A stretch of 64,000 bases of DNA from Hydrotalea sandarakina (lineage in GTDB: Bacteria > Bacteroidota > Bacteroidia > Chitinophagales > Chitinophagaceae), in the NCBI RefSeq assembly GCF_003254115.1, contig NZ_QKZV01000001.1:1-64000 (forward strand), written 5' to 3'. Made by a program: the position numbers and the translations under genes. Shown here piece after piece: positions 51,910 to 62,087 of this stretch (positions are counted from its first letter, which is position 1; each line of letters begins with the position of its first letter). Below the pieces are notes generated by a model that saw only the letters and a list, made by a program, of their open reading frames with translations, ran no database searches and was not told where the DNA came from.

Positions 51910-52725
51910 TTAGTATGATTCATTGTCGTTGGGAAAGTCGTTCGATTTTACATCGGCTATGTATTGTTTTACTGCTGCCGTAATTTGTTCGTGTAGATTT
52001 AAATATTGCCTTAAAAAGCGCGGTTTAAATTCGGTATTAATACCCAGCATATCGTGCATAACCAAAACTTGCCCATCACAATGGGGACCTGCACCAATGC
52101 CAATAGTTGGTATATGTACAGATTCAGTTACTTTTTTGGCCAACTGGGCCGGAATTTTTTCTAATACAACAGCAAAGCAACCGGCTTTTTGTAATAATTG
52201 TACATCGTTTTGTAATTTTTGTGCTTCTTCATTTTGCGTGGCACGCACTGCATAAGTGCCAAACTGATAAATACTTTGTGGTGTTAAGCCCAAATGCCCC
52301 ATTACAGGAATACCCGCTTTTACAATTCGTTCAATACTTTCCAATACCTCTTCGCCACCTTCTAATTTAATAGCATGTGCACCGGTTTCTTTCATAATTC
52401 TTATGGCAGATGCAAGCGCTATTTCACTGTTGGATTGATAAGTGCCAAAGGGTAAATCAACCACCACCAATGATCTTTTTACTGCACGAATTACAGAGGC
52501 GGCATGATAAATCATTTGATCGAGGGTTATGGGCAAAGTTGTTTCATGACCAGCCATTACATTACTGGCACTGTCGCCCACTAAAATAACATCCATGCCT
52601 GCAGCATCGAAAATGCCCGCAAATGAATAATCATAGGCAGTGAGCATAGATATTTTTTCGCCGCTTGCCTTCATTTTTTGCAAAGTATGTGTAGTAATTT
52701 TTTTTATTTCTTTTTGAACAGACAT
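51910..52725 (-). CDS. panB: 3-methyl-2-oxobutanoate hydroxymethyltransferase
   Basis: PanB adds a hydroxymethyl group to alpha-ketoisovalerate, the first step of pantothenate synthesis. The 271-residue sequence has T-A-Y-D-Y-S-F-A near 29-36, L-V-G-D-S-A-S-N-V at 45-53, D-L-P-F-G-T-Y and the metal residues near E-G-G-E-E. It follows ppx by 34 bp on the same strand, and a LytS gene is downstream. No panC or panD is nearby. Confidence 0.94.
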   Translation of the reverse strand: MSVQKEIKKITTHTLQKMKASGEKISMLTAYDYSFAGIFDAAGMDVILVGDSASNVMAGHETTLPITLDQMIYHAASVIRAVKRSLVVVDLPFGTYQSNSEIALASAIRIMKETGAHAIKLEGGEEVLESIERIVKAGIPVMGHLGLTPQSIYQFGTYAVRATQNEEAQKLQNDVQLLQKAGCFAVVLEKIPAQLAKKVTESVHIPTIGIGAGPHCDGQVLVMHDMLGINTEFKPRFLRQYLNLHEQITAAVKQYIADVKSNDFPNDNESY

Positions 52726-52759
52726 AATTTTTTTGTTTAGTGAGTGAACAGCTTCAGCC

Positions 52760-53647
52760 TTATTTTCCTGCTAAGGTAAGTTCTTCATACAAGCTTTGAA
52801 TTAAACCATCGGCTAAACCAATTTTGGGAACATAAATTTCATTAATACCACCCCACCGCATTACATTGGTATAAATTTGTAAAGCCGGTACAATTACATC
52901 GGCTCTGTCTTCACGTAACTTGTACATTCTAATTCTTTCTTCTAAACTTACGTTCGATAATTCTTTGTAATAATCTTTCAATAATTCCAACGAAAGTGGT
53001 TTCCCTTCTTTCTTTTTACTTAACGAAAATACTTTATTTATATTACCACCACTACCAATGGCAGTTATAGGTAACGATGATTTGGTATTCGATTTTAAAT
53101 GTTCTTTCAGTTCCAACCAGGTGTTATCTGCCACCAATCCTTTTAATAATCGAATGGTGCCAATATTAAATGACTCTTTATACTTTAGCTTGCCTTCGGC
53201 AAAAAAAGTTAATTCGGTGCTTCCACCACCTACATCAATATACAAGTAGGCGTGTTGTTTATCAAGATTTTCAGCAATGTGATTTTCAAAAATCATGGTT
53301 GCCTCTTCATCACCCGAAAGAATTTTAATTTCAATGCCTGTTTCTAATTTTACTTTTCTAATAATGTCGGCGCTGTTTTTTGCATCGCGCATGGCACTTG
53401 TAGCACATGCTTTTACATGCTGCACTTCATAAACATTCATTAAATGGTTATATGCCTTCATGGTTTGCAATATCATGCCACGCTTGTGTTTTGAAATTTC
53501 AGCATTTTCAAATACATCAAAGCCAAGCCGTAATGGAACACGAATAAGATTAACTTTATTAAATTGAGGTGTTCCCTTGTATTCCAAAACGTCGGCTATT
53601 AAAAGGCGGGCTGCATTACTGCCTATGTCAATTGCTGCTAATCTCAA
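52760..53647 (-). CDS. ppx: Exopolyphosphatase / Ppx-GppA phosphatase
   Basis: The 295-residue short Ppx/GppA protein begins [16 protein letters not shown], with the ATPase-fold D-V-G-G-G-S-T-E-L near the middle. It shortens polyphosphate or hydrolyses pppGpp. Only the N-terminal core is present, without the C-terminal HD-like half. It starts at TTG inside the last 20 bases of ppk1, so the pair is coupled. Making and degrading enzymes are encoded together. Confidence 0.88.
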   Translation of the reverse strand: MRLAAIDIGSNAARLLIADVLEYKGTPQFNKVNLIRVPLRLGFDVFENAEISKHKRGMILQTMKAYNHLMNVYEVQHVKACATSAMRDAKNSADIIRKVKLETGIEIKILSGDEEATMIFENHIAENLDKQHAYLYIDVGGGSTELTFFAEGKLKYKESFNIGTIRLLKGLVADNTWLELKEHLKSNTKSSLPITAIGSGGNINKVFSLSKKKEGKPLSLELLKDYYKELSNVSLEERIRMYKLREDRADVIVPALQIYTNVMRWGGINEIYVPKIGLADGLIQSLYEELTLAGK

Positions 53648-55724
53648 TTTGTTGCTGTGTTTTTTTGTGCAAGTAAAAATAGGTTTCTATTTGAGAACGA
53701 ATTAATTTTTTTCCGGTATGTGGTACATATTCGTTTAATAGTTCACTGTCTAAAATGCGTGCTTTTACATTATCGGAAAGTTGAATATTAATAATGTCAA
53801 TAATTTCTTGCTTTAAATGCTCATCCAATACCGGAATGGCAGCTTCAACTCGGTGGTCTAAGTTGCGTACCATCCAATCAGCAGATGACAGATATATTTT
53901 GGGTTTATTTTCATTTTCAAATATCATTACTCGGGCATGTTCCAGGTATTCATCAACAATACTTATTGCTTTTGCATATTTACTCATTTTACCAAAATCC
54001 ATTTTTGCACAAAAAATGCCTCGTACTATTAATTGAATTTTTACGCCGGCTGCGGCTGCATCATAAAGTTTTTCAATTAATAAAACATCACTTAAAGAGT
54101 TGAGCTTTAAAGTAATACCTGCTTTTTTACCTGCTTTGGCATTCTTAATTTCTTTGTTTATAAGTGCATTAATTTCATTCCGCATATTGGTAGGACAAAC
54201 CAGTAGCGATTTACAAGCTTTTAAAGGTGTTGTACCCAATTTCCAATTTTCTAAATACCGGAAAATACGGTTAATATCAGCCATTACATTGCGATTAGCC
54301 GTAAATAAACACATATCGCCGTAAACTTTTGCTGTGTCTTCATTCAAATTACCTGTACTTACGAAACCATATTGTATAATTTTATTTTTTATTCGCTTTT
54401 TTATGATGCATAGTTTGGCATGAATTTTCATTCGGGGTACACCCAATAATACTTTAATACCCTCTTCCTCTTCTAAAACTTTTTTCCATTCTAAATTTGC
54501 TTCTTCATCAAAACGGGCTTTTAATTCCAACATTACCACTACTTCTTTGCCGTTGCGGGCAGCATTAATGAGTGCATTGATAATTTTGGATTTTGGTGCT
54601 AAACGATATGCCGTTATTTTAATGGAACGAACATCGGGATCAATAGCAGCCTCTCTTAAAAAATCAATTACGGTGTTAAACGAGTGGTAGGGAAAATTTA
54701 GAATAATATCTTGTTTTACAATAACATCTGTAACGCGTAAACTATTTGCTAAAGCTGGATGCGTAAAGGGTTTGCGTTTTTCAGTATTGTGGCTAAACAC
54801 ATCCGGAAAATCCATAAAATGCCTGAAATTATGAATTCTGCCGCCCGGAATAATGTTACTTTTTCTATTTAAGTTTAATCTGCGAATTAAGTATTCTAAC
54901 AGGCCTGCATCCATCTCTTTATCGTAAACAAAACGAACGGGCTTGCCTTTGCGTCGGTTTTTCAAGCCCTTCTCAATTTTTTCTACAAATGTGGTTGATA
55001 CATCATTGTCAATATCAATTTCTGCATCTTTGGTTACTTTAAAAACATGGGCACTGAAGTAGTCGTATTCAAATAAAGAAAAAATGTTGGGAAGATTAAC
55101 CCTAATAACATCTTCCAACAACATGATATTCTTTTCATTGTTTTTTGAAGGTAGTAACACAAAACGCCCTACTGCTTTAGCCGGCACTTCAATTAAAGCA
55201 TATTTTTGTTGATAGGCTGAATTTTTTTTACGCATCACCACACCCAGGTAAATACTCTTATCGCGCAGATAAGGCATTTGAGGTAAACTTTCAATCATTA
55301 ACGGAATGACGTTTACCCGAACCGTATCATCGAAATATTTTTTTACGAATGCCAGTTGCTCATCATTTAAATGTGACTCATCAACTAAAAAAATTTTTTC
55401 TTGTTTAAGTTCTTCCAAAATACCTTCCCAAATTCTGTTAAATTCATTTTGTTGTTGCAAAACAATGGTATGAATTTCATCCAGTACTTTTTGTGGGTGT
55501 TCTTCCATATGCATATTTAATGCCTTTCGCTTGGCACTATATTCTACCATGCGTTTTAGGGTCGCAACCCTTACTCTAAAAAATTCATCGGTATTGTTTG
55601 AAAATATTCCCAAAAAACGAATCCGTTGTTTAAGAGAAACAGAGGGGTCATTCGCCTCTTGTAATACACGTGCATTAAAACTAAGCCAGCTTATATCTCT
55701 TTGAATAAATTTTTTTTTCGACAT
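53628..55724 (-). CDS. ppk1: Polyphosphate kinase 1
   Basis: The 698-residue PPK1 transfers the gamma phosphate of ATP to polyphosphate. The autophosphorylated histidine is H435 in R-M-K-I-H-A-K-L, with a second conserved histidine H596 in Y-L-E-H-A-R-V, and the N-terminal F-I-Q-R-D-I-S-W-L-S-F-N is typical. The length and H435 position match the E. coli enzyme. A promoter box lies at 55745-55752. Confidence 0.95.
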   Translation of the reverse strand: MSKKKFIQRDISWLSFNARVLQEANDPSVSLKQRIRFLGIFSNNTDEFFRVRVATLKRMVEYSAKRKALNMHMEEHPQKVLDEIHTIVLQQQNEFNRIWEGILEELKQEKIFLVDESHLNDEQLAFVKKYFDDTVRVNVIPLMIESLPQMPYLRDKSIYLGVVMRKKNSAYQQKYALIEVPAKAVGRFVLLPSKNNEKNIMLLEDVIRVNLPNIFSLFEYDYFSAHVFKVTKDAEIDIDNDVSTTFVEKIEKGLKNRRKGKPVRFVYDKEMDAGLLEYLIRRLNLNRKSNIIPGGRIHNFRHFMDFPDVFSHNTEKRKPFTHPALANSLRVTDVIVKQDIILNFPYHSFNTVIDFLREAAIDPDVRSIKITAYRLAPKSKIINALINAARNGKEVVVMLELKARFDEEANLEWKKVLEEEEGIKVLLGVPRMKIHAKLCIIKKRIKNKIIQYGFVSTGNLNEDTAKVYGDMCLFTANRNVMADINRIFRYLENWKLGTTPLKACKSLLVCPTNMRNEINALINKEIKNAKAGKKAGITLKLNSLSDVLLIEKLYDAAAAGVKIQLIVRGIFCAKMDFGKMSKYAKAISIVDEYLEHARVMIFENENKPKIYLSSADWMVRNLDHRVEAAIPVLDEHLKQEIIDIINIQLSDNVKARILDSELLNEYVPHTGKKLIRSQIETYFYLHKKTQQQIEISSN

Positions 55725-55744
55725 GAATGCTTGAATTCTTTCTT

Positions 55745-55752
55745 CAAAGATA
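55745..55752 (-). promoter_or_regulatory. -7 box for ppk1-ppx
   Basis: TATCTTTG on the minus strand matches TAnnTTTG and lies 20 bp before the ppk1 ATG, implying a leader of about 13-15 bases. No -33 TTG at normal spacing was seen. Confidence 0.4.
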
Positions 55753-55831
55753 CAGAACCCATTTACTATTATTGGAATGGGAATAATGTTTATGGTAATT
55801 TAAAACGCGTGGTTAAGCAGTAACAGCCGCT

Positions 55832-57586
55832 TTATTTTTTCTTTCGATAATTGTAAATGTTATTGGCTTTTTGCATAAGTGTTAATAATTCCTGTTCCGA
55901 TATATTGGAATTATTGATAGATGATTGCGCCAGGTTTATGGCATCTTGAAAACCATAGTTTTTAATAAACTTGGATTGGCGTAACAATGAACCAAACATT
56001 ATGATTGATGTAGCTAATTTTATTTGTTTAGGGGCATTGTTAAAATTAATAGGATTAAAAGGTATTTGAAAGTTTTGTGTAATTTGTTGGGGATGTTTGG
56101 GTAAATGAAAGGAAAGGTTAAGCTGTGCAATATTGGGGTCTTTTAAATTTATTTTTTCATTTGATACAGGAATAATTTCAAAAACAGCCATCATATTATG
56201 CCCGCTTCCCACTTCACCGCCTTCTAATAAACTTGTTGTATCAATAATGGCGGCTCTTTTATTATCAAATCCAATTAATCGATATTTTTTTACTATTTCT
56301 GCATTAAATTCAACATTGGCATATGCATCAACGGCAACTGCATACATGGTTTTGGTAAATTCTTTGATTAAAGTTTTTTCTGCTTCATGAATGTTATCAA
56401 TGTAAGCAAAATTGCCATTCCCTTTTTTAGCCAAAATTTCCAGTTTGCTATCTTTATAATTGCCCATACCAACACCCAAACAGGTTAAAAATATGCCTGA
56501 TTGTTTTTGATAACTCACTAATTGTTCTAATTCCTGCTCAGTGGTTTTACCTACATTAAAATCGCCATCAGTAGCTAAAATAATGCGGTTGTTGCCATTA
56601 GGAATAAAGTTGTTTTTAGCTATATCGTATGCTGTTTTAATGGCACTTTCACCGGGTGTATCACCATCGGCATATAAAGAATCAATAATATTATTAATTT
56701 TTAGTTTTTCATTGCCGGGTGTAGCATTTAAGGCAACATGTACACCACCGCCATAAGTAACTATTGACACTTTATCTTCCGGTCTTAAATTTTCAACTAA
56801 TAATTTGAATGCAGATTGTAAAAGAGGCAGTTTACTGGGGTGGTCCATTGAACCCGAGATGTCAATTAAAAGCACCAAATTATTGGGTGGTATATTGTCT
56901 AAATTAATTTTAGGGGCTTGCAATTGTATAAACAGCAACAAGTTATTTTCATTCCACGGGCAAGAAGTTAGGGTAGAAGCCATACAAAAACCGGCACTGT
57001 CTTTTGGTTTGGGGAATTGTGGGCCTCTTAAATCGAAATAGTTCAACATTTCTTCAATTCGCACAGCATTAGAAGGTACATACATGCCGTTATTAATGAA
57101 CCTGCGAATATTGCTATAAGATGCTTTGTCAATGTTAATTGAGAAACCGGTTTCGGGGTAGTTTTTGGCATTTACAAATTGGTTTTCAATTAAGGAACTG
57201 TAACTTTCGCCTAAAGTTGCAAAATATGATTCTCCGTTATCTTCTAGGTTAGTGGTTCTGGAGCTTAGTTTATTGGCATACAAGCTGGCTGTTTCGGGCA
57301 ACATCTTCAATACAATTTCATTAAATACTTTAGTATTGACCGGTTTTTTATACACTTCATACCCATCGTAAAAAACGGTAATAGTATCTTGTGGATATGG
57401 GCACAATATGCCAAATGCACCAAAATTGCCACTGTAAAAAGGAGTATTACCTTTAGAGGCCAAATAAATTTTGGCTCTTTCCAGTTGCCGCCCTTTTTCA
57501 TCTCTAATTTCGCCACGTAAAAAATACTGGCTAATGCAGGGAATGGCAGAGCAACATAATATACATACCAGCAGGTATTGTTTCAT
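55832..57586 (-). CDS. VWA-domain protein, YfbK-like
   Basis: The 584-residue exported protein (signal peptide to about 20) has an N-terminal beta-sandwich (22-95) and a YfbK-type N-terminal region (F-S-I-N-I-D-K-A-S-Y-S-N). The VWA domain has the metal site D242-I-S244-G-S246, and a C-terminal DUF3520-like part follows. Such proteins may mediate metal-dependent adhesion or assembly in the periplasm or on the surface. Function is unknown. A palindromic TATCTT-A-AAGATA element is upstream. Confidence 0.82.
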   Translation of the reverse strand: MKQYLLVCILCCSAIPCISQYFLRGEIRDEKGRQLERAKIYLASKGNTPFYSGNFGAFGILCPYPQDTITVFYDGYEVYKKPVNTKVFNEIVLKMLPETASLYANKLSSRTTNLEDNGESYFATLGESYSSLIENQFVNAKNYPETGFSINIDKASYSNIRRFINNGMYVPSNAVRIEEMLNYFDLRGPQFPKPKDSAGFCMASTLTSCPWNENNLLLFIQLQAPKINLDNIPPNNLVLLIDISGSMDHPSKLPLLQSAFKLLVENLRPEDKVSIVTYGGGVHVALNATPGNEKLKINNIIDSLYADGDTPGESAIKTAYDIAKNNFIPNGNNRIILATDGDFNVGKTTEQELEQLVSYQKQSGIFLTCLGVGMGNYKDSKLEILAKKGNGNFAYIDNIHEAEKTLIKEFTKTMYAVAVDAYANVEFNAEIVKKYRLIGFDNKRAAIIDTTSLLEGGEVGSGHNMMAVFEIIPVSNEKINLKDPNIAQLNLSFHLPKHPQQITQNFQIPFNPINFNNAPKQIKLATSIIMFGSLLRQSKFIKNYGFQDAINLAQSSINNSNISEQELLTLMQKANNIYNYRKKK

Positions 57587-57605
57587 GGGTTGTTAGGTGA
57601 ATAGG

Positions 57606-57618
57606 TATCTTAAAGATA
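57606..57618. other. Palindrome around a near-consensus -7 element
   Basis: TATCTT and AAGATA are perfect inverted repeats across one base. On the minus strand the left part reads TATCTTTA, one base from the -7 consensus, about 25-32 bp upstream of the VWA gene. Confidence 0.35.
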
Positions 57619-57674
57619 GTAGATTCCTTTCACTTTTAATAAAATTACCTAGTATTCGCTAAGTTTTGAAATAA

Positions 57675-58214
57675 TTATTCGGCTAATTGATAAATAGCTG
57701 ATAGATTTCTTCCAAATCCATCATAATCTAAACCATAACCAACTACAAATTTATTCGGGATGGTAAAACAGCAGTAATCAATCGGCACTTCATATGTGGT
57801 TGCTTCAGGTTTGTGCAATAAAACAGCTATTGCTACCGAGGCAGGTTGTTGATTGTGTATTTGAGGCAAAAAGCTGTGCAACGTTTTACCGGTATCAATA
57901 ATGTCTTCAATTACAATTACGTGTCTATTGGTTAGTGAAACATCTAAACCAATGGAAGTAATTACATTACCGGTTGATTTAGTGCCTTTGTATGAAGCCA
58001 ATTTAATAAAACAAATTTCAGCATCAATGGGTAATGCCTTGAACACATCGGAAGCAAACATAAATGCCCCGTTTAAAATGCAAAGAAATAAGGGCTTTTT
58101 ATTTTGGTAGTCAGCCGCTAGTTGGTTGGCTAATTCTTGAACTTTGGTTTGAATAGTAGATGCATCCAAAAAAGGAACAAAATGTTTATCAAGTACCTGA
58201 ATTGTTTGGCTCAT
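57675..58214 (-). CDS. hpt: Hypoxanthine phosphoribosyltransferase
   Basis: Hpt salvages hypoxanthine or guanine with PRPP. The 179-residue sequence has the PRPP loop V-I-E-D-I-I-D-T-G-K-T-L and the early L-C-I-L-N-G-A-F-M-F-A-S-D. The ATG at 58214 (M-S-Q-T-I) is chosen because the longer frame begins with TTG. It follows the glucosaminidase gene by 14 bp and probably ends a four-gene leftward run. Confidence 0.92.
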   Translation of the reverse strand: MSQTIQVLDKHFVPFLDASTIQTKVQELANQLAADYQNKKPLFLCILNGAFMFASDVFKALPIDAEICFIKLASYKGTKSTGNVITSIGLDVSLTNRHVIVIEDIIDTGKTLHSFLPQIHNQQPASVAIAVLLHKPEATTYEVPIDYCCFTIPNKFVVGYGLDYDGFGRNLSAIYQLAE

Positions 58215-58228
58215 GTGCTGCAAATATT

Positions 58229-59332
58229 TTAACGCGATGTTGTTGTATAATTTTCCGCAGCAATAGTAGTGTATTTTGGGGTAGTTGGAGCCGGGAAGCG
58301 CAAATAAATTTTTTCGCCGGGTAATGGTTGCATTGTTTTTTCCAACTTGTTATATTGTAATATGTTTTCTAAACGAACCCCTTCTACTTGACAAATTGTA
58401 TATAAATCTTCATTGTTTTTTACGGTATGAAAATCTTTGCTGCCTTTTTTCAACTTCTTTTCCAAAAATATAAGCTGGCTTTTTTGAAGAATATCCTCAT
58501 TTTCCAAATCATTGTATTCTAATAAACGGCTAAGGTTAATTTGGTATTGGTTGGCTATGGAAAGCAGCGCAGTACCTTTTGTTGCGTAAATTACTTTTAA
58601 ATGATTGATGGTAAAAATACCTTCCGGATAGGATGCTTTTTCTGAAACAGTTGTTTCAATTGCAGGTTGCTTTTGCCATTCATTTACTTTAACTATAGAT
58701 TGATTATTGTCGCTTTCGAAGGCATTCTCAATGTTTTCGTTGTTGGGTAAGGGTTTGTTCAAAGTGTTGTTTTCTTTTTCAACTGCAGAAGCTTGAACAA
58801 TATTTTGTTGTTGTTTTTCTTTATTCAAGGCAATTACTGTATAATCATTCAGGTGATACCTTTGAATTAGTTCAATTAGCCTTTGCGCATAATCTTTTTC
58901 TGTTGCATACCCGGCTTTTTTTAATCCATAAGCCCAGCCTTCATAATCAGTAGGGTCAAGTTGGAATAAACTTTGATAATAGGGTCTGTTTTTTAAGAAG
59001 TTAGAGTGATCTTGGAAAGATGCCGCAGCATTTGGGTAACTTCTAAAGCATTCATGTTTTAGGTCATCATCATGAAATACCCTATCGCCTGTCCAATCGT
59101 TTTTACATTTTATACCAAAATGGTTGTTTGATTTTTTGCACAAATCACTTTGTCCGCAGGAAGATTCTAAAATGCCTTGCGCCAAGGTAATAGATGCCGG
59201 AACACCGGTTCGAATCATTTCCTGTATAGCAATGTCTTTATACTCGTTAATGTAAGCAATTGTTTTGTCTGTTTGGGCCATAGCAGTTTGCAATCCCATG
59301 AAAAAAAAGAATAAGAAACCAAACAATTTCAT
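58229..59332 (-). CDS. Exported N-acetylglucosaminidase with two LysM domains
   Basis: The 367-residue cell-wall hydrolase has a signal peptide (M-K-L-F-G-F-L-F-F-F ... A-M-A-Q to 20) and a glucosaminidase domain (about 25-165) with catalytic glutamate E56 in Q-G-I-L-E-S-S-C-G. A low-complexity linker and two LysM modules (about 245-295 and 305-350) follow. It cuts the MurNAc-GlcNAc backbone during growth or division. It begins two bases after the methyltransferase stop. Confidence 0.9.
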   Translation of the reverse strand: MKLFGFLFFFFMGLQTAMAQTDKTIAYINEYKDIAIQEMIRTGVPASITLAQGILESSCGQSDLCKKSNNHFGIKCKNDWTGDRVFHDDDLKHECFRSYPNAAASFQDHSNFLKNRPYYQSLFQLDPTDYEGWAYGLKKAGYATEKDYAQRLIELIQRYHLNDYTVIALNKEKQQQNIVQASAVEKENNTLNKPLPNNENIENAFESDNNQSIVKVNEWQKQPAIETTVSEKASYPEGIFTINHLKVIYATKGTALLSIANQYQINLSRLLEYNDLENEDILQKSQLIFLEKKLKKGSKDFHTVKNNEDLYTICQVEGVRLENILQYNKLEKTMQPLPGEKIYLRFPAPTTPKYTTIAAENYTTTSR

Positions 59333-59334
59333 TG

Positions 59335-59973
59335 TTATAATTTTTGAATCAACAATAATCCATCACGAACAGTTAGTAATACTTGTTGTGTTTTTGCATC
59401 ATTGGCTACCCACTCATTAAATGCATGAATAGCTTTTGCATTTTTACCTTTTAACGGTTGTTCTACTACCTGTGCATGAAACAGCACATTATCAGCAATA
59501 ATTACACCATTTTTTTTAACCTTGGGTAAAACCAACTCATAATATTGTGTATAGCTGGTTTTATCGGCATCTATAAATACTAAATCCCATTCGTAAGGTA
59601 AACTTGGAATAATGTCTAAAGCATTTCCGATGTGCAAATGTATCTGTTTTGCCCATTTGCTGTTGCTAAAATTTTGTTGAGCTGTTTTAGCATCTGCTTC
59701 CCTTAATTCTATAGTGTGTAGTTGTCCGTCATTTTTTAAGCCACTGGCCAAACAGAGTGCACTATAACCGGTAAAAGTTCCAATTTCTAAAACGTAGGTA
59801 GGTTGAATGATGTTACTTAAAAAACTTAAAAACTGACCCTGCACTTTGCTACTCATCATATGCGCATGGGGATGTAACCGGTTGGTAGCATCAAAAACGG
59901 GTTGAAGCCAGTCAGGTTGCGCTGAAGTGAATTTTTCAGCATATTGTTCAATAGCGTTATTGACTATTTCCAT
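59335..59973 (-). CDS. SAM-dependent O-methyltransferase (caffeoyl-CoA type)
   Basis: The 212-residue class I O-methyltransferase has V-L-E-I-G-T-F-T-G-Y-S-A, D-L-V-F-I-D-A-D-K and I-I-A-D-N-V-L, the three family motifs. The substrate is unknown. The ATG at 59973 is chosen because the longer frame begins with TTG; its first 17 bases overlap the end of the upstream symporter gene. Confidence 0.88.
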   Translation of the reverse strand: MEIVNNAIEQYAEKFTSAQPDWLQPVFDATNRLHPHAHMMSSKVQGQFLSFLSNIIQPTYVLEIGTFTGYSALCLASGLKNDGQLHTIELREADAKTAQQNFSNSKWAKQIHLHIGNALDIIPSLPYEWDLVFIDADKTSYTQYYELVLPKVKKNGVIIADNVLFHAQVVEQPLKGKNAKAIHAFNEWVANDAKTQQVLLTVRDGLLLIQKL

Positions 59974-61432
59974 TTTTGATGATGTTGGTTTTATTAAAAT
60001 TTGCAATTAACCATAAACCAAAGTAAGTTAAAATACCATTCAACAGCAATAGCTCAATGCCAATTTGAAAACCATTGGTAATTGCAGGAATCCATTTTTC
60101 TATAAAGAAACTTAGAATGGGCGCAACAATACAAACAAAAGTAATGGCATAGGTTTCCGGAACAGTCTTCTTACTAAAAATTCCAAATGAAAATAAACCT
60201 AATAATGGGCCATAAGTGTAACCGGCTAAATCGAGTATGATGTTAATGATGGATTTACTATTGATGATTTTAAAAACAAAAATGCAGATTAAAAAAATGA
60301 TGGCTAAGGCAAGGTGTACCCGTTGCCTTATTCTTTTTTGTTGTTGTTCAGTTAGGTTTTTCCTTCTTATGCCCAAAATATCTATACAAAATGATGACGT
60401 TAGTGCAGTTAAGGCCCCATCAGCACTTGGGAATAGTGCAGAAATGAGTCCAATAATAAATATCATGCTAACAGCTTTAGGTAAATAATTAAGGGCAATG
60501 GAAGGGAATAAATCATCGCCGGAAAATTTTAATTGGCTTTGTGCTGCAAATAGGTATAATAAGCCCCCTAATAACAAGAATAAAAAGTTTACAATTACAA
60601 TGATAAAACTGAAAGTAACCATGTTGGTTTGCGCACCTTTTAAGGTTTTTACACTAATGTTTTTTTGCATCATTTCCTGATCTAAGCCCGTCATAGCAAT
60701 GGTAATAAAAGCACCACCAATCATTTGTTTTAAAAAGAAGCCCTTGCTGTTTACATCTGTATTAAAAAAATGGGTGTAGTTATTTTTATTTAATGCGGCA
60801 ATCGTTCCACTGAAAGAAAGTTGTAAATGGTGCATAATATAAATAATGCAAACAACCAGCCCAATTAACATGAAACTGGTTTGTAAAGTATCGGTAAAAA
60901 CAATTGTTTTTACACCACCTTCAAAAGTGTACAACAAAATCATTAAAAGTATTATTGTGCTGGTTAACCAAAAGGGAACCCCTAAAGCATCTAAAATAAA
61001 AATTTGTAATACGTTAATTACCAAATATAAACGGGCTGTAGCGCCAACTGTTCGGGAAATGATGAAAAATAAAGCACCTGTTTTATAGGCTATGAATCCA
61101 AAACGGTTTTGCAAGTAATTGTAAATAGATGTTAAGTTAAGTTTGTAATAAAGTGGCATTAAAACAAACGCAACTACGAAATAACCCAACAAATAGCCAA
61201 TTACAACCTGCATGTAGTAAAAGCCGTTACTGCTAACTGTTCCGGGTACGCTAACAAAAGTTACACCGCTTAATGAGGTACCAATCATGCCAAATGCTAC
61301 CAACATCCAATTACTGTTGCGATTGCCAATAAAAAACGAGTCATTGGTGCTATTTTTACCTGTGTACCAAGCTACAATTAACAGTATTGCAAAGTAGGCT
61401 AACACAAAGCTTAATAATATGAAAGGCGACAT
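59957..61432 (-). CDS. Sodium:solute symporter (SSS family)
   Basis: The 491-residue membrane protein has about 13 helices. The first loops contain N-D-S-F-F-I-G-N-R-N-S-N-W, and the G-T-S-L-S-G-V-T-F helix marks the sodium-coupled family. The substrate (sugar, amino acid, proline or other) is not determined. It heads a leftward run with an O-methyltransferase, glucosaminidase and hpt. Confidence 0.88.
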   Translation of the reverse strand: MSPFILLSFVLAYFAILLIVAWYTGKNSTNDSFFIGNRNSNWMLVAFGMIGTSLSGVTFVSVPGTVSSNGFYYMQVVIGYLLGYFVVAFVLMPLYYKLNLTSIYNYLQNRFGFIAYKTGALFFIISRTVGATARLYLVINVLQIFILDALGVPFWLTSTIILLMILLYTFEGGVKTIVFTDTLQTSFMLIGLVVCIIYIMHHLQLSFSGTIAALNKNNYTHFFNTDVNSKGFFLKQMIGGAFITIAMTGLDQEMMQKNISVKTLKGAQTNMVTFSFIIVIVNFLFLLLGGLLYLFAAQSQLKFSGDDLFPSIALNYLPKAVSMIFIIGLISALFPSADGALTALTSSFCIDILGIRRKNLTEQQQKRIRQRVHLALAIIFLICIFVFKIINSKSIINIILDLAGYTYGPLLGLFSFGIFSKKTVPETYAITFVCIVAPILSFFIEKWIPAITNGFQIGIELLLLNGILTYFGLWLIANFNKTNIIKNGNSQ

Positions 61433-61535
61433 AAGCGGTTCAATTACGGTATTGAGTACGGTTTAAAATTAAATAACAGGTTTTTGCCAATAAAAGCAGA
61501 AAGCCCTTTAATATTGTGCTTAAATTTTTTTAAAG

Positions 61536-62087
61536 ATGCAATATAAAAATATAGCGGTGTTTTGCGGAAGTAAAAATGGGAATAATTCCATTTTTGCGGA
61601 ACATGCCCAACAATTAGGACATTTATTAGCAGAACATAATTTGGGATTGGTTTATGGGGGTGGAAATGTAGGATTAATGGGTATAATTGCCAACGCCGTG
61701 TTAGAAAAGGGTGGGAAAGTTACCGGTGTTATTCCTAAAATTTTGGTAGAGCAAGAACGTCAGCACATGCAACTAACGGAATTAAAGGTGGTAGAAGATA
61801 TGCACACCCGCAAAAAAATGATGTATGAATTATGCGATGCGGCTATTGTTTTACCCGGCGGAAATGGTACTATGGATGAACTATTTGAAATGCTAACGTG
61901 GAACAATTTGCGTATTCACAATAAAAAAATAATCCTGCTGAATTCAGCAGGATATTATCATGCATTAATAGCTCATTTACAAAATATGCAACACTTTGGC
62001 TTTTTATATGAAAATTGGGATAGTAGTCTACAATACTTTTCTACTCCTGCCGAAATTATTGCTTTTTTGGATGCAAATAAAAGTTAA
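61536..62087 (+). CDS. LOG-family protein (cytokinin riboside 5'-monophosphate phosphoribohydrolase-like)
   Basis: The 183-residue Rossmann-fold protein has V-Y-G-G-G-N-V-G-L-M-G (37-47), M-H-T-R-K-K-M-M and P-G-G-N-G-T-M-D-E, the catalytic LOG signature. It hydrolyses N-glycosidic bonds of nucleoside 5'-monophosphates; in bacteria AMP or related nucleotides are likely substrates. Its last 32 bases overlap the 3' end of the convergent outer-membrane protein gene. Confidence 0.9.
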   Translation: MQYKNIAVFCGSKNGNNSIFAEHAQQLGHLLAEHNLGLVYGGGNVGLMGIIANAVLEKGGKVTGVIPKILVEQERQHMQLTELKVVEDMHTRKKMMYELCDAAIVLPGGNGTMDELFEMLTWNNLRIHNKKIILLNSAGYYHALIAHLQNMQHFGFLYENWDSSLQYFSTPAEIIAFLDANKS

